The position numbers and the translations under genes were made by a program. This document shows positions 11,787 through 21,793 of a stretch of DNA of 64,000 nt, one piece after another. The notes under the pieces are model-generated. The model was not told where the DNA came from. It worked only from the letters and a program-made list of their open reading frames with translations, and ran no database searches. How positions within the stretch are numbered: position 1 is the stretch's first letter; each line of letters begins with the position of its first letter. Origin of the DNA: Zingiber officinale (lineage: Eukaryota > Streptophyta > Magnoliopsida > Zingiberales > Zingiberaceae); contig NC_055989.1 of NCBI RefSeq assembly GCF_018446385.1, positions 131,467,004 to 131,531,003 on the forward strand. The letters are read 5' to 3'.

Positions 11787-12843
11787 TGTTGGTGCGGTTA
11801 GCACTAACGGTCTAACTCAGATTTTGATGAATGACAAATCAGGTTAAGTTAGGTTCGTCGTTATCTAACACTCTGATCGAGTGTGCAGGATAAGTCCAGA
11901 CAGGTCGACAGGCTGACCGGATGTCTGGCACGAAGTCCAGCTAGGTCGACGGGCTGACTGGATAGTTGGCGAGAAGTCCAAGCGGGTCGACGGGCTGACC
12001 GGACGCTTGGTAAGAAGTCCAGCTAGGTCGACGGGCTGACCGGATAGCTGGCGAGAAGTCCAAACGGGTCGAAGGGCTGACCGGACGTCTAGCAGGTAAG
12101 TGAGGTAAGTCACTAAAGGGGAGTGACTGCGAGGACGCGTTCCCGGGAATGGAACATTAGGCGTCGATCTGGCTTAGATCCATTTCGGATGTCTAAGTCG
12201 AGATCGTGACTAGATTCCGGTCTCGGAAAGACGGAATCTAAGTCATACTATTTGTGCAAATTCATAAATGTGCTAACAATCTATTTTGCAGGATATATAT
12301 TGCCTCGGACTAACTTTGTTTTGCAGGAAAAGGGAGTGGGAACAAGGCGCCCGAAAAGCAAATTATATCCAGGCCAAGTCGTCGCCACGTGGAGCATCTC
12401 GGTTTGAGCAGCTACGTCACATTCCAGGCGCCCGGAAGGAATCCAGATGCCCGGAGCAACATATAAAAGAAGCCCCAGGCAGGAGCTTCAGAATCATCTT
12501 TCACATCTGAGAACTATGAGATTACTCACTCTGCTGCTCTACGCTCCAACGACGATCACAGAGCTCCGACGACACGATCCCGCTCTTTTAAATTCCTTGT
12601 CTGTCGGTACAGCTTTGTTTTTCTTTTCATTAGCATCTTTTTGTCCTTAAATTGTAATTATCCGAATTGCTAGTGAATTGCCCAACGAAAGTACTCAAGG
12701 AGTACGGGCCTTCGAGTAGGAGTCGTCACAGGCTCCGAACGAAGTAAAAAAACACTGTGTCTACTTTACTTTTCCGCTGCGCTTATACTCGATATTTTCG
12801 AATCGATATTCACCCCCCCTCTATCGAATCTAACGGTCCAACA
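11787..12843 (+). repeat. 3' LTR of the SIRE-like element
   Basis: 1057 bp, TGTTGGTGCGG...GGTCCAACA. It carries the same five hairpin units at 11896-12092 and a TATAAAAG at 12462-12469. Relative to the 5' LTR it lacks a block of GGGCGCCCGG palindromes around 12340-12360. It is followed by the ATATC target duplication. Confidence 0.93.
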
Positions 12844-12964
12844 ATATCTCCATTGGAATGAGGCCTTTTGGGGAGAGCTCACGAGCAAAGTCATGAGGAC
12901 TTAGGTCCAAAGTGGACAATATCATGCCATTGTGAAGATATGTGAACATCCTTTGGGCACAACA

Positions 12965-13314
12965 AATGGTATCAGAGCCATGGTCCGGACCAGATGTCAT
13001 ATGGGGTGACCTTGAATTAAGTTGAGGGTAGACCTGGAGCAGGTCAGGATGACTGGATGCTTGCGGGAAGGCTTGGAGTAGGTCAAGGTGACTGGATACT
13101 TACAAGGAGGTGAGTAGGTTAGGGTGACCGGATGCTCGCGGTGAGGCCCGGAGCAGGTCAAGGTGACCGAATACTCACGAGAAGGCCCGGAGTATGTCAA
13201 GGTGACTGGGTGCAGATGCTTGCGGGGAGGCCCAGAGCAGGTCAGAGTGACTAGATGCTCGCGGGGAGGTCCAAACCATAAGAGTAATTGTGGTTCTTTG
13301 TTTGAGGGGAGGAT
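12965..13314 (+). repeat. TRIM internal region: PBS plus about 40-bp tandem repeats
   Basis: After the tRNA-Met-type primer-binding site, roughly seven diverged units of about 40 bp follow, each built on GGTCAAGGTGACTGGATGCTCGCGGGGAGG-like motifs (shorter core: GGTCAAGGTGACTGGATGC). No open frame of note exists. The same repeat occurs in reverse orientation at about 58730-59215. Confidence 0.8.
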
Positions 13315-13504
13315 TGTTGGGGTTCAATCAAAGTCCCACATTGGAAAGATTTGGTAAAGATCATGGGGTTAAAAAGGATGCATGATATCTCCATTAGCAT
13401 GAGACCTTTTGGGGAGAGGCCAAGAGCAAAACCATGAGGATTTAGGTTCAAAATGGATAATATCATACCATTGTAGAGATATGTGGACATCCTTTTGCAC
13501 AACA
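13315..13504 (+). repeat. TRIM 3' LTR
   Basis: 190 bp, starting TGTTGGGGTTC and ending TTGCACAACA. It is preceded by a purine-rich tract. It is the uninterrupted counterpart of the split 5' LTR and shows that ATATC continued directly into TCCATT before the Copia insertion. Related LTR sequence lies in reverse orientation at 58497-58676. Confidence 0.85.
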
Positions 13505-14799
13505 AAGCTCAATTCATGCAATGTTTCCAAGAAGATTCTGAATGAGACAGAATTTATTTATGCGTATATGAGATTTAAATGCACTAATCATGTAACACTT
13601 TGAGATGCCGAATCAAAGACAAAGAAACCCATATTACCCTTCGAAATGTATTAATTGAGCATTTATGGGAATAATATAGTAATTTTGAAAGTTAAAAGTA
13701 TTGTAATATTGTATTTTCAATTAAGTATCATTGTTTGTTTTAAATAAAAAATAGTAAAATATTTTATCATAATTGTGTATGATTTTATAATATTTTGAAA
13801 ATAGATTTATACCTGAACAATTATATATAATAAAAATAAAAAATAAAAATAATAATTATATATATATATTAATTAGATACTGATTTTTTAAAAAATAATC
13901 TATCAAATATTAATAAAATTTTAATTTTAAATATAATAATTATCATATAAAAATATTAATAAATTTAAATGTAGGTCCATAATTAAATCATGGATAAACA
14001 AATAGAATATTCTAAAGAATTATATCAAATACGATGTCTAAAGTAAGGAACACACAAATACTTTCCTATGACGTCATTGGACGTCATGCAACAGACCATT
14101 ACAGTGGACACGCATATGAGCCGTTGGAACCGCAGTTGCCTAATCCAGAAAATCGGCGCAACTCAATCGGTATCAGCGCAGGGCGGCCCCCGCAAGGTAT
14201 AGTTTCGGGTTAATTTGTTTTCTTATGCTTTTCCCTCTCTTTTATATAACAGAGACGAGGAGCCAAAAACCTCTCTCTTTCTCTCTGCCTCGATTCGGTG
14301 GTCTTTGTGGCTGGAACCCTCCCCACCGATCGTCGTATCTCGTCGCTCTCCGATCCCATTGTAAGCTACTAAATCTTCAAGCTGACAAGGATTTTTAAGT
14401 TCTTATCTGATATATTTCAACCATGTTGGCATTTCATTTGCCATCTGAATCCATAGATTCTTCAACTTAGATTGGTTCACAAGTACTTTTTTCTTTGCGT
14501 TAATTTTAATGTCGATGTCTTTCGGTTTTCTGTTGATCTTTAGGTGAATAAAAGCCTTATATGCTATCTGAGGATGATTCTTTTTTTTTTTTCTCTAGTT
14601 TCGACAGGGAACTGTACAGAAATCTTTTACTTAGTTGGCGTTGCTGGCTTCTTGCAAGCGATTGGAGCTGTTTTTGTCGCAGATTAATCTAGGTGAAGAA
14701 TAATAGTTAGGTAAACTATCCCGAGGTTTGACAATATAGAAACCGAGGCACTGATTCTTTTTTAGTTGATTCGCTTCTTTCTTCATTGCAACTGCTGGA
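13505..14799 (+). promoter_or_regulatory. Intergenic DNA, CBE1-like promoter and 5' UTR
   Basis: 13505-14000 is AT-rich with an (AT)n patch near 13857-13870 and no gene. A TATATAA box sits at 14243-14249, followed by a CT-rich leader (CCTCTCTCTTTCTCTCTGCC, about 14269-14288). A GTAAGC donor at about 14361 suggests a 5' UTR intron ending before the ATG at 14800; its acceptor is not certain. No upstream in-frame ATG in the final exon was preferred. Confidence 0.55.
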
Positions 14800-17700
14800 A
14801 TGAGTTCGGAGAATGAGGATCCGTTACTTGCAAGAGGTTTTGAATCTCAAAGGCGAGCACATTTCTTTGCTCGTGGCCGCATATATGTGTTGTTAGCTGG
14901 TCACTTATGCTTTGCCTTCTTTTATTGTGTCTTAGGAACACTAAATTATCCTATACAAGAGACGAGCTTTTAGTTTTTGGCAACCTCTGCAGCAAATTGC
15001 CCGGTGGATTCAACTCTTCAGTCTTGAGGTACTGCATTGTGGAAATCCACATCAAGTCTTTATTTAACTTGTCTCTTGAATGATTTTGTTTAAACTTTAA
15101 CTCTACGTTTTGTCAAACAGTAAATTGGATGAAACATTTATTGCTCTAAATGAGAGGCAAAGAGGTTCTGGAGTTTCGATCTTTCACAGTGCAAAGAACA
15201 GTGATTATACGTCACTGCCACAGACTAGGCCAAACAGCACAGTTAGTTTTTATTGGGGAAGCTCTGGGCGGTGGGATGCACGATCATCTGAATCAAACAT
15301 CAGAGATGGAGATTTCGAATCAAACCATGAAACAAATATTCAAGGCTTGTTGTTTAAAGCTACAAAAAAATTGCTAATTATCAATTTATTGTAGTTTTTT
15401 TTGTTTGTCTTATTGAAACAATTAATTGTCCTTTCCTCCTTATGAATGCTATCATACCATAGTCCTCTCCACCACCATTATTTTTTTCAGAAGCTAAAAT
15501 TTCTAGACTTACGAAATATTTTCTTACTCTAATAGTTGAGTGTTTCTCCTGTATAAGATTAAAAAGGGGAAAAATGAAGCCTGAATTAGTTGGAAGGATA
15601 GTTGGTTGCTTTGTTCATCTAGAGATGTCGTAATGCAATAAAGCTCAATGGAAATATAATCAATTTGTCTTTCTTGCTATCATTGAATATGTATGATTGC
15701 TTTTGTTTCACCTAGAGATGTACCAATGCTAATGAAGCTATAATCCATTTGGTTGTCCTGCTATCAGTGGATACTACTACTTGCTTTCCTTGACGTGTTG
15801 AAATAAATATTGCATTCCTAAATTCTACCTGTCACCGTATTATTTGCAGTATCACAAGGTAAACATAGCTTTTGCTAATCTTGAGTTACACCCTTGAGAT
15901 TTTTTTTAACAAAACTCAGCATCCTAGATGTATAGATTTTAATTCTACTCCAAATATTGCAAGGCTAGATGAAGCTGAGGTTTTTGTCTCTGATGCCATT
16001 TCTTTCACCATCTTGTAGAAACACAGCCAGGAATAGAAGCTGTTGCACCAAAAAAATTCATGCTTCCATCTTGGATGTTTAAACAATTTCCAATGTGTCC
16101 ACTAGGTCTAGATTTAATGCTAGTACCGAATTTGTCTAAATTTATAGATCTAAGAAAGGCTGGAAGCTGAGTTTTTTCATGTTTAAGACATGGTAAATCA
16201 TGTCAATGGGTGATTATCTGGGTTATTTTAAGTACCAGTATATTAATGTATGTTTATGCTCTCATGGTTAAAGCCCATAAGGGAATTCAATTGAACCCAA
16301 AGTACCTTGGTTATTAAGTGAGGGACCTTGATATTTAAGCATGCTTAAGAAGTCTCACTTAGCATTGTGAAACTGAAGGACATGTAGTTTCTTCCCTCTC
16401 CTCCCTGCCTCTTTACTCATTTACACCATGAACATAGAGAGGTTTTGCTTTCAGAGATTCTGATATAAACTAAGTATAGATTTTACTTAGTACCATTGAC
16501 TGTCGTGATGCATGTCTTTTGTTAGTCACACTATATTCTGACTGACATTTCCATTTATTGTGAATTACAGATGATTATAAATGTGTTGGAACACAATCTA
16601 GACATTATGCTCAACATGCTGAACATGATGGACTACTCGCAACTGGTACCTATCAGAGACCTTCAGGTTCTGAAGAACCTGTAATGGAAAAATCTAGAGT
16701 AGCCAACCAATTTCAACTCAATAAGACTCCTGAATCCTATCAGCCCCAACAACCTTATAAGGTCACAAAACAGTTGAATGCGAGCGCACCTATATTTCTT
16801 TACTGCCACAAAGATCTTGTCATGTTATTTCTGTCAATATTATAATATGTTTTGAGTGTGTTTTGTTAAATTCTGGATTTTTCTTCAGGCATTACATTTT
16901 CAACGAAAGGACAGTAAAGATTTATGTAATGACGAAACTTTTGGAACAAATGGATATTCAAATGGGGTCAGAACAGAAGAGTGGAGGAGAAGAGGTGTGC
17001 TGCTATACTTGTGAATAAGCGGTCCATCTTGACATTACTAGCATTATTTAGGATTCAGTGCAGTACTCTTACTTTTTATTTCTTTTTTTCTCCTTTTCTT
17101 GGTTCTGTATTCTGCATTTTTATGCCAAACCAGAATCCTTTGAGCTTATAAGAAAGCAACAACAGAAAGCACTGCAAGAGAAGCAAAAACAGATTCCTGA
17201 TAACCACAAACAAAATCTTGATGCTGGTATTGTTTCATTACTTGATAGTTCTGCTGATAAGAAGAACATAATTGGCAAAGCTGATGAAGAAGAAGTGCCT
17301 TCAAAGTCTCAGATTGAATCTTCTAGAGTTTCTACACACACTTCTCTACCACGACCACTTGTACCACCTGGCTTTGCCACTATGCCACTGGACAAAATCC
17401 TCCCTGCTCAATCTCTTTCCTGTGCATTGGAGGTAATACAAACATGTTTTCGTCACTTTGGCATGATCTGTCTGTCTGCTCCTGAGTTTATGTCCATCTT
17501 GCGAGGTCTAGAGAGAAAGAAGATAAGGGTCTTCTAAAATGTATAATGGTTTATGTGAGGTATTTTTGTTGTAATGCTAAAAAAATGAGTAGTCAAAATA
17601 GTGATCAGTGGAAAAGATATATGAGGGTTTATTTCATTTTAGTTCTTATATCCATCTTGTGAGCTCTACAGAGAAAGAAGCTAAGGGTCTCCTAAAATGC

Positions 17701-20700
17701 ATAATGGCTTATGCGAGATAGCAATTTTATGGGTAATGATAAAGAAAATTAGTAGTCAGAATAGTGATTGGTGAAAAAAAATATGAGGGCTTATTTTATT
17801 TTAGTTCTATTGTTTCAACATGTTCTCAACTTGACCTCCGAAATTTTTTATTCCAGTTTCCTCTGTATTTTTTTTTTAAATATTTCAATGCATCTGACAC
17901 CATGTAAATCAACAGACTATTTTAGTCAACATAGCTCAAGTGTGCTGTTTGTGATTTCACCTCAAGGAAATAACTCACCTTAAATTTAATGAAACTCATA
18001 ATGCGTCAGCACTTTTCTTATTAATTAATCATCTTGATCCTTTTATAAAGTTCTTGCAATAATTATTTCATCTTGAAACAATAAATTACTAAACTTTTTA
18101 AGATGTTTCCCAACACAAACTCACGCTTGAGCTAAATTATGTGGAACAAAATTATGTTTTATTCAAAAGATGAACAACTAAGTGTACATTCGCTCAATCA
18201 GATCAAAGCTAAAATTTCATTTGCTTTCATTGATTGCCATGCTTATATTTTCCAAATGCTTTATGTACTATTTCAGGCCCCTATTACTGATACTGTTAGC
18301 AGTGGGCATCTAGATAGCATACATGATGATCAGGAAAAGTTTCATTCATTAGACATCATCTTTGATGATAGTGTGAAAAAAATTGTTGAAGACTTCTCTT
18401 CCAAAACCTCTGCCCTTGAGAATGTCAATAAGGTTCAGGGAGGAGTCATGAAGAATAATGTTTCCGACATGGAAAAAATTGAGTTTGAGGGTGCAAATTC
18501 ATTTGTTGACAATTCTGTTTCCATATTGGAAAGGTTGCTTGGTGGTTCTCTACACACTTCTAGCAGCTCTGCCACTTCTGCTGCAGTAAGTATCTTCATG
18601 TAAACTAGTTCAATTTCTATTCTCTGAACTCTCCTCTTCCCTGTTATAATTTTAACTTTTAAGCATATCCTATCATGTTTGATTGACTATCACATCTGAA
18701 AATCCTAGCTATGGGAAAAATGTTCTCTCTATTTACATTTTCAATACTATTCCTAATGTGCGGTGGAGGGCCTGAACTAGATCAAGTTGAACTCCTGGAT
18801 TCATTAAATTGATGACATGGTTTGTAGTTTTCGACATCGGGAAATTTTGCAACTCAGAGCTTCCTATTTGGTACCTTGTTAAGTTTGATTCATGAACCAC
18901 ATCCCAAAATTTAAGCTAGGGAAGAAACAATCAATCAGTATTCATTTAATTCACATAGTGAATTTCAACAAGATATGTGCTTACTAAATGCTGTTCTCTT
19001 TGCTTGTATGCTTTGCTAATTCGATTGTCCAATTATTCAATGTGGTGAATAAGCTAATATTCTTAAAGGTTTGTCTCTTATGTCTTTTCTTTTTCTTAAA
19101 TCTTTTTGTGGATAAAGCTTAATGAAATTAACATTGTCAACATGTCAACATGACATAATTAAAGTTGGGGGTTGGTATGCATGATTAAAAAACGAGCTCT
19201 GATGGAATAACCAGAGTCATGTATAATTTGGAGTAGTAGATTATGGAGCTGCCAAAAATCTATGCACCTTTTCTTTTCTTTTTTATCTATATTTTATTTT
19301 GTCTGAACTTTACGAATTATGGTCACTCATTCTTGTGTAAAAGTCTATGTACCTTTTCCAATAGTTTAAAATACTAAGGAGCTTTAGTGACCAAATTGCT
19401 TTTCCATTTTCCAGGGTTTTAACATGGATGAAGAACCATGGACGCCTTCACTTTCTGAATCTTCCAAGTTTTCGAGTTGGTCTGTTGAAGGTAAACCTGG
19501 AAAAGAACATGCAGAAGTTTTTTGGTTTACTTAAGTGTTACTATGACTTTGTTTATTTGTACACAGAAAACAAGCTTTCTGAAGATTTATCATCGAAGAA
19601 TTTACTTTCTTTAATCACTAATAAGGGTAAAGTTGGCTCTTCAACTTCAATAGTTTCTCATGACAAATTATTTAATCATTTGGAACCAGACAGTATCACT
19701 TGTAACAATGCTAGACATAAATTTGATGCATCTCCTACAACTGCTTTGATGGTTGAGGTCGCTGAACAATTTCATCAAATTGATAAGCCAGATCAAAATC
19801 ATGTTGTACTTACATGTGAGGAGCTTGAGCAGTCCATCTTAGCTGATTTAGAAGGCAGGTCAAATCTGCAGCATGTTGTGCACAGACCTGGGATAGTCAC
19901 AGACGAAAACATGAAACATCTAAAATCTGATATTGATGATGAAGCATCACAACATCTTCTTTCTCTATTACGAAAGGAGGCCAAGAAGGAGAAGGAGAAG
20001 GAGATGCCATTTGGAACTGGGGTAGATGTTGAATTCTTGGATAAATTGTCTTTAACTGATAAAAGTTCTCCTTATCTAGCAATTCCTGATAAAAACACTA
20101 CTGAGATAATATTCAGCTCTGAGAAGTCCATGATCCTTGAAGCGTTATTTGGAGCCAATTTTATGAACGAGCTCCAATTTGCTCAAGCTCCAGTTTCTAC
20201 AAGAAGAGCAGTGATAGATGATGAAACCAACATTGATGCCTTGCTATCATCGGTTGGATTGCCATTTCCAAAATCAGATGCTAGTTTCTGTTCTAGGTCT
20301 GGCAATTGTCAGCTGAAGAAGTTTGTTCGTCAAATTGACATTGCACCTCTTAGCAAGGCTGGTCTTGAAGAAAAAAATTTGGAATTCCACTTGCCAGATG
20401 AGGATAGTTTGATTATTGAGAGTGACATTTTGGAACCGGTGATCTCAGATCATTTGCCCTTTGTCGAAACAAGTAAAAATAAGGAGCTAGTTTCCAAAAT
20501 AAATGTGGAACATCTCAAAGATAAATTGCTAACTGGTATTCCAAAGGGAGACATACGAATATCTGTGTTGGATGCTACTTTACAGAGACCACATAACCTG
20601 GACCGTGCTTGTGCTCTTAAGCATCATTGCCAGGGAATGAAAGCATCTCATACCATTAATTACACTAGAACTCTACATCCATTGTTGCAACATCTCACAA

Positions 20701-21286
20701 ACAGGAATCAGCAAATAAAGCATATTGGCTCTCAACAAAATTTAAATGTCCCTCAAAATTTTCGTGAGAATGTTGTTCCTCATAATGTTTCCAATCATGC
20801 CATTGGTCCCACTTCCTATGACATGATGTCACAGCAGATGTCAATTCCCAGAAACTTTCAGTACCAACTGCCTCTCCCAGGTTTTGCAAGAGGTATACAA
20901 TTACCGTGTCAGATTATTTTTTTGCAACGGTATCTACCAAAGACAAACAATGTGGACAACATTCCATTACAGCAACAGCAGCCAACCGGTAGTAGTTCTG
21001 GAATTGGAATTCCAGGTAAATTCTGCTGCCATCCGTGTGTTCATCTGCAATAGTTTATACCTTTTCTTTCTGATTTTGATTCACCACTGGCTGAATATGC
21101 CTGCATCCTTCTGCTGTATAATTCATAATGATTTTCCCCCCCCTGAATTTTCATCTCTTATCACCTAAAGCAGGTGCTGTCGCTGGAGGTGGAGGGAATC
21201 ATCCAGAGGCATTTCAAAGGCATCCTTGCCCTGCAGCTGCTGGTCACATTCCAAGTGTGTATGGTCCAGAATTTCGATACAGATGA
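14800..21286 (+). CDS. CBE1: CBE1-like eIF4E-binding protein (10 coding exons, 970 aa)
   Basis: Coding exons: 14800-14852, 14936-15028, 15121-15344, 16571-16761, 16889-16994, 17134-17432, 18277-18585, 19415-19490, 19567-21015, 21174-21286. All phases join without a stop and total 2,913 nt. Residues 24-30 are YTRDELL, a canonical eIF4E-binding motif (YX4L plus hydrophobic). Other hallmarks are SGRWDARSS, EHDGLLATG, a basic SFELIRKQQQKALQEKQ helix, PRPLVPPGFA and the C-terminus VYGPEFRYR. These match my memory of the plant family of Arabidopsis CBE1 (At4g01290), a cap-complex protein that binds eIF4E. Introns 1 and 3 appear to use GC donors (AAG|GCGAGC, CAAG|GCTTGT). The gene looks intact. It runs in the same direction as NOA1, 508 bp upstream of that gene's start codon. 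Confidence 0.88.
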
Positions 21287-21793
21287 CGATAAAACAATGA
21301 AACCCTTGCGATTCATTAGTTGCTGCTGTTATCTTGGTTTTCCTGTGCTTCTTTTTCACCTTTTCTCTTCTGTTTTGGTGATGCCCAGAGTGTCATTTCA
21401 AATAGCTCCAGCCAAAGTCTCAATCCATTGGTCGTTCTCCCCTCTGAAAAGGAAAAATATGGGAAGATTGGTAGCAATTAAGATAAGAGAATTTTTTGAT
21501 ACATGTGTATACAGGTAACCCTTCATTTTACATTCGATTTCTGGCATTCAACGTAAAAAATTCCATCTGGTTTTACTCCGCAAAGAATATGAAATAAACT
21601 CGAGTCACTTCCAGGATTGAGCTGGATATCTACATTAAAAATAAATAAATAAATGAAATAAACTCGAAATTTTTACGTTAATATTTATTGGAAATTTGCG
21701 ACGGTCTCTTTAAATTCGATATTTTCACGCCAAGTTCTCCGTTTGTAAAGCGAACAAGATAAAGTAGGCTCACAACGCTCCCTCCTGGTGAGC
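21287..21793 (+). other. CBE1-like 3' UTR and NOA1 upstream region
   Basis: 507 bp between two same-strand genes. The first part should be the 3' UTR of the CBE1-like gene. An AAATAAATAAATAAATGAAATAAA stretch near 21640-21660 could serve polyadenylation. No clear TATA box is seen before the NOA1 ATG. Confidence 0.5.

Larger units (their letters stand above)
684..12843 (+). mobile_element. SIRE-like Copia LTR retrotransposon, decayed
   Basis: The element is 12,160 bp, of which 2,423 bp is a later solo-LTR insertion plus its 5-bp duplication. It has LTRs of 1094 and 1057 bp, a PBS at 1780, a long gag with a zinc knuckle, then protease, integrase, reverse transcriptase and RNase H in Copia order, and a purine tract AAAAAGGGGGAGAT just before the 3' LTR. 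The target duplication is ATATC (679-683, 12844-12848). Large size, a long gag and over 1 kb of non-coding DNA after pol fit the SIRE/Maximus lineage. I see no env-like frame between 10634 and 11786. A gag frameshift, two stop codons in pol and the solo LTR make it non-functional. Confidence 0.92.
610..12964 (+). repeat. TRIM 5' LTR in two pieces (610-683 and 12849-12964)
   Basis: The pieces total 74 + 116 = 190 bp. They are co-linear with the downstream LTR at 13315-13504 apart from scattered substitutions and two single-base indels. The break is exactly at the ATATC target duplication of the nested Copia element (679-683 and 12844-12848). Confidence 0.85.
610..13504 (+). mobile_element. TRIM-type retrotransposon, split by a nested Copia element
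   Basis: Without the nested element (684-12843 plus one copy of its target duplication) this is a short element of about 730 bp. It has a 190-bp LTR, a TGGTATCAGAGCCAT primer-binding site at 12967, about 350 bp of non-coding tandem repeats, a purine-rich tract (GAGGGGAGGA, about 13304-13313) and a second 190-bp LTR. Both LTRs start TGTTGG and end CAACA. The flanking 5-mers are AACCT (605-609) and AAGCT (13505-13509), which match at 4 of 5 positions and probably are a decayed target duplication. There is no coding capacity, so it would depend on proteins of another element. A gag-bearing relative lies on the minus strand at about 58.5-60.1 kb. Confidence 0.85.

Noticed and set aside
12967-12981. 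TGGTATCAGAGCCAT as part of a tRNA gene
   Set aside because: It is only the primer-binding site complementary to the tRNA 3' end and directly follows an LTR.
19428-21053. A single 541-aa ORF as its own gene
   Set aside because: It begins inside exon 8 in a different frame and runs through intron 8 into exon 9 of the CBE1-like gene; the splice sites and phases support the spliced model.
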